Part shown: piece after piece, positions 44,500 to 56,470 of the stretch | Layout: the number at the start of each line of letters is the position of its first letter | How positions within the stretch are numbered: the first letter of the stretch is position 1 | Assembly: GCF_031143425.1 (NCBI RefSeq) | Contig: NC_090437.1 | Span: 1,174,688,863-1,174,752,862, forward strand | Direction: 5' to 3' | DNA from: Pleurodeles waltl | Taxonomy: Eukaryota > Chordata > Amphibia > Caudata > Salamandridae | Length of the DNA stretch: 64,000 nt | The notes under the pieces: generated by a model | What the model was told of the DNA's origin: nothing | Seen by the model: only the letters and a program-made list of their open reading frames with translations | The model's database searches: none | Position numbers and translations under genes: made by a program

Positions 44500-46128
44500 T
44501 AGAATACAATAGAAGAAACCAAATCCATCATGAACTCTATCCACTCCGGCGCCCCTTCGGACCCCTGCCCGCACTTCATCTTTAACAAAGCCGACGACAT
44601 CATCGCCCCGCACCTCCAGACCGTCATCAACTCTTCTTTTTCTTCTGCTACCTTCCCCGAATGCTGGAAGCACGCTGAAGTCAACGCCCTACTAAAGAAA
44701 CCTACGGCTGACCCAAGCGACCTGAAAAACTTCCGCCCCATCTCTCTTCTACCTTTCCCAGCCAAGGTAATAGAAAAGACCGTCAACAAACAGCTGACCA
44801 CCTTCCTGGAAGACAACAACCTGCTCGACCCTTCACAAACCGGATTCCGAACCAACCACAGCACGGAAACCGCCCTCATCTCAGTCACAGACGACATCAG
44901 AACCCTGATGGACAACGGTGAAACAGTCGCCCTCATTCTCCTCGACCTCTCGGCTGCCTTTGACACCGTCTGTCACCGCACCCTAATCACCCGCCTACGC
45001 TCCACCGGGATCCAAGGCCAGGCCCTGGACTGGATCGCCTCCTTCCTCGCTAACCGCTCCCAAAGAGTTTACCTCCCTCCGTTTCGCTCAGAACCCACCA
45101 AGATCATCTGCGGCGTACCTCAAGGCTCATCACTCAGCCCGACACTCTTCAATGTCTACATGAGCCCCCTCGCCGACATCGTACGCAAGCACGACATCAT
45201 CATCACCTCCTACGCCGACGACACCCAACTTGTACTCTCCCTCACCAAGGACCCCGCCAGCGCCAAGACCAACCTACAAGAGGGTATGAAGGACGTCGCA
45301 GATTGGATGAGGCTCAGCCGCCTAAAGCTGAACTCTGAAAAAACGGAAGTCCTCATCCTCGGCAACACCCCGTCCGCCTGGGACGACTCCTGGTGGCCCA
45401 CGGCCCTCGGCACCGCACCGACCCCCGCAGACCACGCCCGCAACCTCGGCTTCATCTTGGACCCTCTTCTCACCATGACCAAGCAAGTCAACGCCGTGTC
45501 CTCCGCCTGCTTCCTCACTCTCCGCATGCTCTGCAAGATCTTCCGCTGGATCCCCGCCGACACCAGAAAAACCATGACCCACGCCCTTGTCACGAGTCGC
45601 CTGGACTACGGCAACACCCTCTACGCCGGGACCACCGCCAAACTCCAAAACCGCCTGCAACGCATCCAAAACGCCTCGGCCCGCCTCATCCTCGACGTAC
45701 CCCGCAACAGCCACATCTCCGCACACCTGAGACACCTGCATTGGCTCCCAGTCAGCAAAAGGATCACCTTCCGTCTTCTCACCCACGCACACAAAGCCCT
45801 CCACAACAAGGGACCGGAATACCTCAACAGACGCCTCAGCTTCTACGTCCCCACCCGCCCCCTCCGCTCCGCTGGCCTCGCACTTGCTGCCGTCCCTCGC
45901 ACCCGCCGCTCCACGGCGGGTGGGAGATCTTTCTCCTTCCTGGCGGCCAAGACCTGGAACTCCCTCCCCACCAGCCTCAGGACCACCCAGGACCACTCCG
46001 CTTTCCGGAGACTCCTAAAGACTTGGCTGTTCGAGCAGCGATAACCCCCCCTTTCCCCCCTAGCGCCTTGAGACCCGCACGGGTGAGTAGCGCGCTTTAT
46101 AAATGTTAATGATTTGATTTGATTTGAA
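44500..46128 (+). mobile_element. L2-type LINE, 5'-truncated, young
   Basis: GC-rich coding sequence starts abruptly near 44500 in AT-rich surroundings. It ends after GCGCCTTGAGACCCGCACGG and a GATTTGATTTGATTTGA simple-repeat tail at about 46128. The 5' truncation removed the endonuclease. The single long intact frame and the sharp composition boundary suggest a recent insertion. Its 3' tail is shared by the SINE at 21573-21926. Confidence 0.85.
44530..46044 (+). CDS. LINE reverse transcriptase, partial (504 codons)
   Basis: One uninterrupted frame of 504 codons; upstream in-frame codons extend to about 44503, so the ATG is arbitrary. It covers the reverse transcriptase: LKNFRPISLLPFPAKVIEK near residue 75, GFRTNHSTETAL, LLDLSAAFDTV (first catalytic Asp), GVPQGSSLSPTLFN, and YADDTQLVLSL (catalytic Asp pair). 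It then covers the thumb and the C-terminal region with LDYGNTLYAG, LHWLPVSKRI and KTWLFEQR. The motif set is typical of the L2/CR1 group. The endonuclease is missing, so it could not mobilise itself. Confidence 0.88.
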   Translation: MNSIHSGAPSDPCPHFIFNKADDIIAPHLQTVINSSFSSATFPECWKHAEVNALLKKPTADPSDLKNFRPISLLPFPAKVIEKTVNKQLTTFLEDNNLLDPSQTGFRTNHSTETALISVTDDIRTLMDNGETVALILLDLSAAFDTVCHRTLITRLRSTGIQGQALDWIASFLANRSQRVYLPPFRSEPTKIICGVPQGSSLSPTLFNVYMSPLADIVRKHDIIITSYADDTQLVLSLTKDPASAKTNLQEGMKDVADWMRLSRLKLNSEKTEVLILGNTPSAWDDSWWPTALGTAPTPADHARNLGFILDPLLTMTKQVNAVSSACFLTLRMLCKIFRWIPADTRKTMTHALVTSRLDYGNTLYAGTTAKLQNRLQRIQNASARLILDVPRNSHISAHLRHLHWLPVSKRITFRLLTHAHKALHNKGPEYLNRRLSFYVPTRPLRSAGLALAAVPRTRRSTAGGRSFSFLAAKTWNSLPTSLRTTQDHSAFRRLLKTWLFEQR

Positions 46129-47119
46129 TCACCATTTTTTGCAAAGTTTTTCCTGTAAGTGGTCCTGCTTCTGGAATTTAAACACGAACACTTAAGTTGT
46201 TTATTATGGATGAGTTAAATCGCTTTTTATGCGACATTTTCAGATTCCTACAGATGAAAACTAAATGCAAAAGTGTAAGTGCCTGAGGAGCACAATTATG
46301 CAAATGAGTGTAACCCAAACTTTGAGAATTACGTAGGATTACCTTGAAGTATTAAAAGTTTCGCCCGCCCTAGTTCGGAAAGAGACACAACTTCTCACAG
46401 AAAATTATTAATTTGGGGTCTACTTATGTGCCCGCTAGTCACATCCATATACTTGTGTATTGTAGATTTCTGTTATTTAATTGAAAAAAGACAATTTTTT
46501 TATTATTACTGCATTACTAAGTTTTCTTCTGTGAAAGTTCAAAAGATCAAACATGAACAAAAGTCTAATTACCTACTCTTTTGAAAGATACAAAAGAGCA
46601 GAATAGTTCAGCCAATTGTATGATTTCAATGCGATACTTCCAGACTACCAGATGTGTAAAGTGGCGGTGGGGAGGGTCACTCTGCTGGATGCCTGCAATT
46701 TGATCTAGCCCACAGACTACCAATGATCCCCCAAACCTCCACTAATAGTACTAAAAGCAATTTCAGGCCTTTTTTTTAGGGTCCAGCAAATGATAGCATG
46801 ATCTAGCGCTTGCGTCTCACTTGTGAGACACTGTTGATATACATAAAAGGGCTAGGAGCCCGCCTCTTTATAAATTCTAGAGCTCTGCAAATAGAAGGCA
46901 TGTCACTGGCACAAAAGTGCACAGTAGGACAAAATTGCAAAGTTTGATTTTCTATGGTTAACTCTTTTCTTTTCCAAGCCTTCTTTTATCCCTTTGCACC
47001 TGTTTTGTTTTTGCCTGTGAGCGCTGTTCTCAAAAGATGACAATTATCTTGTTCTAAATACTGCAACGCAACATTGTTTCTTTCTTATGTGTAATTTCCT
47101 AAATTATGCTTTAACACAT
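46129..47119. other. acox3 last intron, no feature recognised
   Basis: AT-rich intronic sequence; no repeat or open frame stands out. Confidence 0.4.
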
Positions 47120-47600
47120 AATCCTACAGTACTCCCCAATCCACTCCATTCTAGTCTGCCCCACTCCAATCCACCCCTCCTCACCCCACACCAATCCACC
47201 CAGTCCAATCCACCCCACTCCACCCATCTCAATCCAATCCACCTAACAATCCACACCACTCCGTTCCACCCTACCCCACTCCAACCCACTCCACCCCAAT
47301 ACAATCCACTCCACCACAATCCACCCCACTCCAATCCAATCCACTCTAATCTAGCCACCCCACTCCACACCACTCCAATTTACCCATCCCAATCCGATCT
47401 AAGCCACCCTACTCCAATCCTATCCACCCCACTTCAATCCATGCCACTCAAATCCAATCCATCCCACCAAGTCCACCCCCACTCCAATCCATCCCACTTC
47501 ACTTAACCCACCCCACTCTACCCAGATCAAATCCACCTCACTATCTTAACCCACTCCAACCCACTCCATTTATTCCACTCCAATTCCCCCCACTCTACAC
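47120..47600. repeat. TCCAN-type tandem repeat (CCACTCCAATCCAC-like)
   Basis: About 480 bp built from imperfect 5-bp units such as TCCAC, TCCAA and TCCAT, often in 10-15-bp groups. Frames on both strands are open only because of the low complexity. Confidence 0.9.
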
Positions 47601-48579
47601 CAGGATACTGCAGTTTATGACACTTTTTGCCATTGAACTCTACACCCCTTTGGTCCATCTACTCCCCGACTCTACTCTATGACACTTAACAAATCCACTC
47701 TCCAACTCTTCACACCACTAACGTTTAGCTATGTTGAATAGCAGCCATACTGGAGTACAACATGGCTAAACCATATTGTCAAAGTCAATACCTCTTGTAC
47801 AGGCAAGACCTATTGGCTTTGCCAACGCTTGTTCTCTTTATTTCGTCGGCAGCGTGATCTTGCTGGGCAGTAATTGAGCGCTTTTCATGACTACCAGTTT
47901 AATTATATTGTTTATTCTAGTGCTCCTTTGCAAATTCCAGGTTTTACACAGTGCGATCACACTCGTTTTTTTTTATTACTGCTCAAAAGCTTAACCGGAC
48001 CAGTCTTTTTGTTCTGATTAGTCACCTTCACGCTCATGTTGTGGTGCTTTAAATCAGCTCCCTTATGTTAAATTGTATTACTTTTCATTTTCAGCTTATG
48101 TGGCAAGAAAAAACTGGCTAGGAGATTACAACACTAACAGCTCTAACTTGAGCGAACGCAAGACCGCATTGCATTGCAAATGCTTGTTTAGACATGGAAC
48201 TTCTCAGTGGCTTACATAATCCTTTTATTGTATGGTAAGGGCACTTCTTTTCCTATATAATTCCACATTCAAATCTATATGTCATAATAGAAAAAACAAG
48301 AGTAGAAGGCTGAGTGACTTATAAATGTTGCCAGAACCCAAAGAGATCACTAACGGATGACAAGTATTTGTTACACATATGCAGTTTTATAAGGCTTCCC
48401 ATTGGTTAAAATCCATATATTAGATCGCACACTTGCGACTAATGAATGCCTAGTAGAAAATTGCATACGTATGGCATATACACTTTCAAGTAGCATTCCT
48501 CTTGGTCACCCCATATCCAAAAGATGTGGTTATGCAGAATGCAGTTCTTAAAAATGCGATAGCCACATATGTATGTTAC
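47601..48579. other. acox3 last intron, no feature recognised
   Basis: No repeat or gene recognised between the tandem repeat and the acox3 exon. Confidence 0.4.
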
Positions 48580-48666
48580 CTCTCCGTCGGCTTTGGCTAT
48601 TGGGGAGTTGAGAATGAAGTCAGGAGGAGCAATGACATCCACCAAGGCAACCGCATCATTTTTCAA
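48580..48666 (-). CDS. acox3: acox3 penultimate coding exon
   Basis: An 87-bp exon (29 codons, phase 0 at both ends) bounded by a TCCCAACAG acceptor and a GTAACA donor. It encodes [20 protein letters not shown] followed by SPIAKADGE, which matches the C-terminal domain of acyl-CoA oxidase 3 ([14 protein letters not shown] is the diagnostic stretch). It joins in phase to the exon at 28812. The intron after it is 19.6 kb, much of it transposons. Confidence 0.92.
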
Positions 48667-50185
48667 CTGTTGGGAAACAAAGAGCATACACTAAGCAATC
48701 ACATAAAGAATCCCATGGTTACAAACGCTTAACACAGCTGTACCACATTGTTGCTAGGGTACTAACACAGGGCAAAGTTACCTCTAGCAAACATTTAGCC
48801 TTTCAGCTTATAAATCATGATATCAGATATTTCACAATGTAGACTTGGCTGCAGAAATCTACCATTGTTAAAATGCTTTACCAAAGGTATTTGTAATCAC
48901 ATCACTCTATCAAAGAAAAAGGTGAAAGTTTAGAGACCTGTGGCCATTAGTAAACTCTGTATTCATGAAAACTATGATGCAAATCAATTTTGCACCAAAG
49001 TTGCTGCTTAGATAATAGATAATGTTCCAAAAACAGATCAACGTATCTCTTTCATATGCAAACATCTCTCAGCTTTGTTTCATTCAGGATGTGCTGATTC
49101 ACATTACAAAAGGACCAAAAGGCATCTTTCTTTTATACAATATTCACATGTGGATATCCAATAGTTGTCCCATAGTTTGCATGTGGATACTGAGCACTCT
49201 CTGGGAGTGTTGCATTGAGGATCCCAGGTACACTCCAGAATCCACTCACAGGAAGTACCAGTCACGAAACGCCCACTTAAGGAACCTGTGCTTTCATCCC
49301 AAGTGAGGGCAGGTGGTGCAAATTTACAGACTCAATGTTGCTGTGGATTTCCTATCAATAGCTGCACACACATAACCTGTACTACTGCAGTCAGAGAAGC
49401 CACCAAAAATTCAGAGAGGTCATGATGTTTTCAAAATGTTTGGGGGAATCTTGACTAGTAGTCCAAAAGTCTCCACACTTTTGGCAAATGCTCCTTAGGC
49501 AACACCCAATGGTTTCACGTTCCGCGCTTCTCTTTGAAATGCATAAGCTGAAGAAATATTCAGTTGCAACTGGACTGCTGATTCTCTTTCAAGTGCATGC
49601 TACTTGGTCTCCATGCAGGACTTAAGTTTTCATCTTCAGAAGAAAAGTATTCTAAGGCATGTATGCTTCTCTTGACCAGCGCTCCAATGTCTTTGGAGTT
49701 CAGCAAGAATCTAGCATGAATGTACTGAAGGAACATCTTGGTTCTTTATAGAGACTGAAGTCGAAAGCTGAGAGGCAGGGAATCTTACAGAGTAATATAA
49801 ATGGGCGTTTTCTTATCATGAACTGCACTAGGCAGTCCTATTCTTTAGAGTGTTCTTTCGGCGATTTTTAGAGGGCTTATCCAATCAATTATCATCAACA
49901 AGTCTTTAGCAACTCAAACCAAGGTTTCCACATTTACTCTAACATTTTTAGCAGTGTGACTTGGTTCTGATTTTAGTAGCAACAAACATCATAAAGCCCT
50001 CTAGTCGAAAGTGTTCCTCGTACATTTTAAAACCAACACCAGTTTGTTCACATGAGCGTCTCGATGTCCCAAAATATTCTAATCATCTGTGGAGTCCCCT
50101 AGAGTCTCATACTAATCTCTGTCATCTTCAGTCACTACATGGAGCCGCTTGGTGCTTTCCTCGCAGATAAAAGCAACAAGATTTT
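48667..50185. other. acox3 intron, no feature recognised
   Basis: AT-rich intronic sequence with short, featureless open frames. Confidence 0.45.
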
Positions 50186-52431
50186 TGTTGGAAATGGCCC
50201 TCTCTGCAGTGTCACTTTTTGCCTTTTCCCTCAACTTTTTTTGTCTGAATTCTTTTTTTTTGGCCTTAGGGCTCTGTGCATTTACCACTGCTAACCAGTG
50301 CTAATGTGCAACTGCTCTATCCCTAAAACATGGTCTGACTGGTATATACCTAATTGGCATATTTAATTTACTTGTAGGTCTCCAGTAAAGTGCACTACAT
50401 GTGCCCAGGGCCTGTAAGTTAAATACTGCTAGTGGGCCTGCAGCACTGTTTGTACCACCCACTTAAGTAGCACTTAAAACATGTGCCAGGCCTGCCTTTG
50501 TGACTTGGTATTTAAAACCCCTTGCCAAGCCTTAAACTCCCCTTTTATTACATACAAGTCACCCATAAGGTAGGCCCTAGGTAGCCCACAGGGAAGGCTG
50601 CTATGTAATTAAAAGGCAGGTCATATACCGTTAAGTTTTACATGTCCTGGTAGTGAAAAACTCTCAAATTAGTTTTTCACTACTGTGAGGCCTACTCCTC
50701 CTATAGGATAACATTGGGGATTTCTTATTATATTTAATACGCTGTCATTTCTGATTGGGAAGGTGTAGACCTGCCATGTTTTATGCCCATGGAATTGTAA
50801 TGATAAATCCTCTTTAATGGTAGAGTCAGAGTTATTATTACAATTTAGAAAATGCCACTTTTAGAAAGCTGGCATTTTCCTGCTCTAAGTCATGTATCCT
50901 GCAGCCCGTCTCCCATACACATTGGGGGTGGGGTGGTAACTGGACTTGTACATTCCCTCTAGACAGCCACACACAAAGGGAGTTTAGGTGTCACTGATGG
51001 GCCACCAACATCCTGATGGGCCATCCTGTGCAGTATTGGAGGGAGGAGTTGAACACAGCCTCACACAACTGAATAGGCAGTGCCCTGTGCACACACAAAG
51101 GGCTTAATGACCCTCTATTGTCACTCCAGCCAGCTTTGAGCCAGAGCATGGGAGGAATGGAATTCCTTGCACTTCCAAGCCACAGTCTAGAACAAGTGAC
51201 TTAAAGTATAAATGCCAGACTTCAAACACCAGCACTTCAATACACTTTTGGACCTGTGGATACTCTGCCAGGAAGAAGGACTGATGTGATGCTACAAGGA
51301 CTGCTACTCTGCTGGACTGCTGCTCTGGAAGAACTGATTTCTTGCTGTGCTGACCTGTTATCTGCTGCCCTCCTTGCCTGGGTGGGAAGGACTAGACCCA
51401 CAACACTTGAACCAACCAAAGTGACTCCAAGGGCTTGCTGGCTTACTTCCTGTTCTCTTCTGAAATCTCAAGGACACAAATGGCTTCCAACTCATCACCT
51501 ACAGAACTTGGACTCTGCCATCTGTGAGTCTTGCCCTACCAAGTGGTGCCAAACCAGTCCGGGGCCATTGGCAATGGGTATAAAGTAAAGTGCTGCTCCA
51601 GCCAGAACTATGCATTGTTGCTGTTGGGAGGGGCATGTCTGGTGCATCGCCCTCATTGCGTGGAACGAAACCGCCGGATCGCCTCTACTTGAAGGGTCAA
51701 CTCTAATGAATTGCTGCTGCTGCAAGGACAAAACCGCTGCATCGCCTTTGGAACAGCCGCAGATCAGAGTCACCACATCGCCACTTCTGCATGGGGAAAA
51801 TCGACGCGTCTCCTCCATTGTGTGAGCCGACTTCAGCGTATCGCCTTTGGAACTACCGCACCTTGGTACCCCTGCATCACCGCTGCTGCATGGTGAAAAT
51901 TGATGCATCACCTCAACTGCATGGGAAAAATCAACTCGCCTCCTCTTCTGAAGGGGATTAACACCGGCGCATTGCCTTTTCTGCACCCTGCTTCTTCATC
52001 GATGCAACTCTGAACCATGGTACTGTTTCAATGGACCAAGGCTGGTCCTTGTACCTGACCTGTGCTCCATCGCAGTGAGCCTGAGTTTTCAGATTTAACC
52101 CAGTTTATAGTGACCAGATTGCCCCAGTTAGCATTGTATGTTTCTAAGCACTACAACTAAGCTTATTCTTTAAAAGTTCATATCTAGAGTTCTACTGATT
52201 GGATTTTGTTGTTTTGTTCATTAAACTAATATCTATTTTTCACCACACAGATGTGGTATCTTTTTGTGTGGTGTTTTCACTGTCCTACTGTTTGAAGTGT
52301 TACACAAATGCTTTACACATTGCCACTTAAGTTAGGCCTGACTGCTCTGCGCCAAGCTACCAGGGGGTGAGCAGAGGTTCCTGCTTGGACAGGGTGCGTA
52401 CCTCTATCATCCAAAAATCCAATTTCTAACA
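50186..52431 (+). repeat. LTR-like repeat, full-length copy (2.2 kb)
   Basis: It starts TGTTGGAAATGGCCC and ends CCAATTTCTAACA, giving LTR-like TG...CA termini with a short inverted repeat. It aligns in order with 25350-27275. Features are paired CCTTGCCAAGCCTTAAACTC and TGTCCTGGTAGTGAAAAACT blocks, a region of degenerate CTGCATCGCCT units (51640-52000) and a late TTCATTAAACTAATA tract. No coding domain and no clear target duplication. Probably a solo LTR or a non-autonomous element. Confidence 0.6.
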
Positions 52432-52539
52432 ATTCATCCATATGCCAGTGATAAAACACTCAACCTGAAAGTTTTCTCCGCTACAAATATCCACTGCCTA
52501 CCTTAAGCTCAAATCATCATAGAAAGAATTCTTGTTATT

Positions 52540-53210
52540 TGGCAAGCACAACAAACAAGAAACAGTACAAACCTGTCTCAAAGACATGATCCTGGATAGC
52601 TTTGAGCCCTTGGATTCTCTCTGGACACCACCCTCATCCTCAAGAAAAACATTACCAAAACATCTTCTAAAGAAAGTGAAACTATTCCTTTCAGAACATT
52701 ACTTCAAAACTGCTGTCCAAACCATCATACCCTCAACTCTGGATTGCAGAAATTACTGCACAATGGACTCCTAGACCCTTTACTGGAACACCTTACGGGA
52801 ATCCAACATGCTGCAGTATTTCTCATCCATGGCTGGGAGAAATATGATGACATCACCCCCATCCTGATGGAACTCCACTGGCCCCCCCTTGCTGGCCCAA
52901 GTGGTCTTCAAAACGAGGTGCATCATTTACAAAGCCATCAAGTCCAGCACCTCCGCTTATCTTGCAGATAAACTCACCATCTCACATGGTTCTCAGAACA
53001 GTTCACCCATAATCCTCAATGCTGCTCCAGTTTAAGAAAAGAGCTGAAGACCTAGCCCTTTAAAGAACACTGCATCACAATGCATTAACAATTCATAAAC
53101 CAGTTACCCCTCTTATCATTCATTGACGTAATGCTTGTCTTTGACTCTGTACACCGCTTTGTTGCCTTTTGGCTACGTTTGCACTACAGAAAAACTACAG
53201 TACACCAAAA
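52540..53210 (+). mobile_element. Decayed LINE 3' fragment
   Basis: Broken frames contain homologues of the LINE C-terminal region at 45590-46040. STLDCRNYC parallels SRLDYGN, and LMELHWPPL parallels LRHLHWLPV. Near 53040 there is KRAEDLAL-like sequence before the end. The TTTGTTGCCTTTTGGCTACG tail near 53155-53200 resembles a LINE 3' end. Confidence 0.55.
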
Positions 53211-53639
53211 AGTGTTGATCTCTTCCCTCTACATTGGGTGGTGACCCCTGACTGACATAAACATATTGGGATCTTCATAAATTGCAACACAAACAAGAAC
53301 CATGCAACTTCACAGTCACAAATATGCCTAAACAGAAACTCATGGCTGTGGGTAGACTGGGCTATATTAAACTCTGTGCGTTGCTTGTCTTAGTAATATC
53401 TGACTCCTTTAACACACAGACCTGCATTATATTTCAACAATTAATATTTCTCTTCCCTATACATTGTCATATATTTGTCAACAATTCACAAAAGTGTGGG
53501 TTTTCTTATTGCCTTGTTTAATAAATATAAGGATTGTGTCTGTCTCTCCATTGAGTGGCCTGACAAAACTGTAATGGTTTAGTATTACAATAGGTGCTTT
53601 TAGATCAAACAATACAAAGCCACAGAGGCCACTCCATCT

Positions 53640-53730
53640 CCCATCACACATTTTAAGTTTAACAACCTAGCAGTGCCTGGATACCCTCATGGGTGACAAG
53701 TCGCGCTCTACAAGTCGACTAACTGATTCA
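53640..53730 (+). mobile_element. L2-type LINE/SINE 3' tail
   Basis: AGTGCCTGGATACCCTCATG followed by GGTGACAAGTCGCGCTCTAC is a diverged version of the tail shared by the LINE at 46060 and the SINE at 21880. The body upstream is not recognisable. Confidence 0.5.
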
Positions 53731-53959
53731 TTGATTTAGCTTGTCATTTCACATGAAAATTGGGCTTCATATACCCAATCTTCTATACACATATGCCACA
53801 AACAGCCCATGTTTATTAAGAAAAGTCCTACATATATGTCAAGTGCTTTCACCACATCTCTTGATTTGTTGAAATTGGATATTGCAAGCATGAAGCCACC
53901 ATACTTCCTTTCAGAAACTATCTCACCCCAATCTTCATCACTCTAACACCCTCTTCTCT

Positions 53960-54860
53960 AACTACAAATGATCAACTCAGTCTACAACCAGGGTTTTCTC
54001 CAGGATTCCCTCAATACAAGACATGTTCATCCCCTACTTATGTCTGACATACATATAGAGATCAATCACCTAAAAGCTTACTTAGGCCTCCCTTTCCTAT
54101 CAAAGATTCTAGGGGAATGTGTAGCAAGCCAAGTGGACGATTACACCAGTAACAAGCATTTCTTTTGGGATTTCCAGTTGGGTTTCTGCTTGTCATAGCC
54201 CTGAAACCTCACTCCTCAGAGATATGGATGAAGCTCTGCGGCTCACTGGTCAAAGAAATTAGTACCTTCTTGTACTCCTAAGCTTATCAGCAGCTTTCGA
54301 TATGATCAATCATTGTACCTTCTTAAAAATTCAAATAATTAGAATGGGTATCAAAGGAACAGTGCTAGAATAGTTCAGATCCTACTTATTTGACAGAATG
54401 CAGCTCATCAAATTGGAAAGTCTATCTCCAGTGTTCCTAAAGTATGCTGTGGAGTAATGTCCAACCTCCCTGCTTTTCAGTCCTTAAGTAGAACCACTTG
54501 GTGATGTGTTAATGAAAATGAAATCTCCTTGCTGCAGTATTTGTACGATGCCAAACTATAAGTTAAAACTGAAAGTTCAGTTTCAAGATTATTAACTCCT
54601 GCCTCAAGAAAATTTAAAATTGGATGATAATCACAAAATTCAAGTTAAGTCTGCTGAAGTCTACTCTTCCTATTCCCATTTTAAACTAAGGGAATAGGAG
54701 GGTCACGGAATGGTCAAAGGCAGTCCTATAACGCTCACTTCAGCAAAATATACTGGATTCAAACTTGATAGACTCCTGCATCCCGACCTCAGTGTCAAAG
54801 AAATGGGCAAGAATATAGGATTCAATTTACTTACTTCTGATTAACAATAACCATTTACCC
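53960..54860 (+). pseudogene. Decayed L2-type LINE reverse transcriptase
   Basis: A plus-strand frame near 54275-54460 reads LLSLSAAFDMINHCTFLK, the equivalent of LLDLSAAFDTVCHRTLIT in the intact LINE. MGIKGTVLE and an SYLFDRMQ segment follow. Near 54770 a LHPDLSVKEMGKN stretch corresponds to the later DPLLTMTKQ region. Stops and frameshifts are frequent. It is older than the copy at 44500. Confidence 0.6.
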
Positions 54861-55202
54861 CCTTAACAAAACCTCAGTTTGGCCACCCAACAGCTTGTCT
54901 TTTCATGTACTGACTAGGGAAAGTCAATTGGCGCCTGCAAACCTCACATTATAAACACTCAGGCCAAAAGTGAACTAAATTGAATCCATCATGTGTTAAC
55001 CACATGAGTGCATTGCTGCAAGACTAACATATTTTTCTTAGCGAATAATTAAAATGGTATTTTTGCAGAGCTCAGCGGCTGATGACATAGGAAGACTAGG
55101 GAGTAAGATACAATATTCTTGTTTGCAGTGCTTCTCAAGGTTGCAACTGCAGTAGGAAGAATACACTGTTTTGCTAATGTATCAACTGTACAAAGAGGGA
55201 GT
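54861..55202. other. acox3 intron, no feature recognised
   Basis: AT-rich intronic sequence between the LINE remnant and a possible solo LTR. Confidence 0.4.
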
Positions 55203-55451
55203 TGTTACACATATAATGAATGCATGGCTGTCTACATTGCTTGAGAACTCAATATGGTAATTTTCCATAGCTGGGAAAGGGTATATCTATATATGCTTAG
55301 AGTTTCTGTGTAAGAATCAGCTAGGTGTGTGTTATTCAGCTGAATAAACTTCACTTTTGAAGAGCGATCCTGCTAATGAATGTTATTTAAGAACTTGGCA
55401 TTGGCAGCCTAACTTCCCTCGCAGCAGCATTCCATTCTGTAACGTGTCACA
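55203..55451 (+). repeat. Possible short solo LTR
   Basis: It begins TGTTACACATATAATG and ends CGTGTCACA, an inverted TGT...ACA pair. A TATA-like TATATCTATATATGC lies near 55289 and AATAAA near 55343, in LTR order. No 4-6-bp target duplication is evident, so the call is tentative. Confidence 0.3.
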
Positions 55452-56402
55452 CCAGTGATCACTTGGTATTACCCACAAGGTGATCTACATGAAAAAAAGG
55501 ATTACATACCATCAAAGCGTCAGGCTTCTGATAGAAACAGAACATTAAGAAGCCAAAATCTGCTCAAGTTAGGTACTCCCAGGTTCAGAAAGTCATCCAC
55601 CCTCGAACAAGCATAACCTAGGAATTCAACAAGTAGGTAGAATGCTCTCCAGGTACATATTTGACAGGCTATGACAAAATCTGTCCTTTAAAGGGATCTG
55701 AAGCAACACTTTCTAAAGTACCTTACTACTTTTGTGACCATCCCCTCCACATCGTCTCCAGAAACGAGACTACACATGTGTCACTTTACCTGCATTCATG
55801 TGTTAGGATCTGCATTTAAACTGCCCGCTACTGCACTACAAGAAATTGCATGGGCAAACGTCAATAAATTCAACAGAAAGAAGGAGCTCATTCAACAGCA
55901 CTAAGGTAACTTGGTTCTTATCAGTGATTATAATCTAGATAACGCTGTGATATGTCCAAATCGAATACGTGTTATCATTTTGATAAAATCAAATAGGACT
56001 TTTGAAAGAGGAATGGCTAGAGCTTGTACATACATTGCATGATCCAAATATCAAAAGTTATTTTCATACTAACTAAATCAGCAGCAAGGATTGATGTCAG
56101 CTTAAGACAACAGACAGATCCTCAAGACATGTAGTGCAACATTGTATTGCAGCAGGGTTACATTTGTTACTGGATGTGGTGTTACTGAGCAGTATCATTG
56201 TACCTTGTAATAAGGCACCTGGCATCACCATTTGTTGTTCCATTCGTATATTCCACATGCTTAGAGCAGTATACTCTTTAAAGTGTTCTTCATGTGTTCA
56301 ACTATCTGCTTAGTTGCAAAATAGCTGTTCTGTTAAGATTTAATGAAACCCCAACCAATGCATTTCATGAGGTATTGCCAAACCACTCCTCTACCTGCTC
56401 AC
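55452..56402. other. acox3 intron, no feature recognised
   Basis: AT-rich intronic sequence without recognised features. Confidence 0.45.
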
Positions 56403-56470
56403 CTTTGCACAGAGTTCCAGAATACTCCCTTGCACGATTTTTCCAGCCCGCTCACCTTGACAATATCCAC
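56403..56470 (-). CDS. acox3: acox3 antepenultimate coding exon
   Basis: A 68-bp exon between a CATTTACAG acceptor and a GTGAGC donor. After two bases completing a split codon it encodes GYCQGERAGKIVQGSILELC and then AK, ending in phase 0, as the next exon (48580-48666) requires. Vertebrate ACOX3 has a [20 protein letters not shown]-type stretch directly before the [10 protein letters not shown] segment, so position, phase and sequence agree. Divergence is higher than in the next two exons. No further upstream exon was found before the window ends. Confidence 0.8.

Noticed and set aside
45322..46109. Long frames on both strands overlapping the LINE
   Set aside because: They are shadow frames in GC-rich coding sequence; the reverse transcriptase motifs are all in the 44530-46044 frame.
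47087..47506. A 139-codon Pro/Ser/His-rich frame
   Set aside because: It is translated TCCAN-type simple repeat.
48439..48687. An 82-codon minus-strand frame taken as a whole gene
   Set aside because: Only codons between the AG acceptor (48667) and GT donor (48579) match acox3; the rest is intron.
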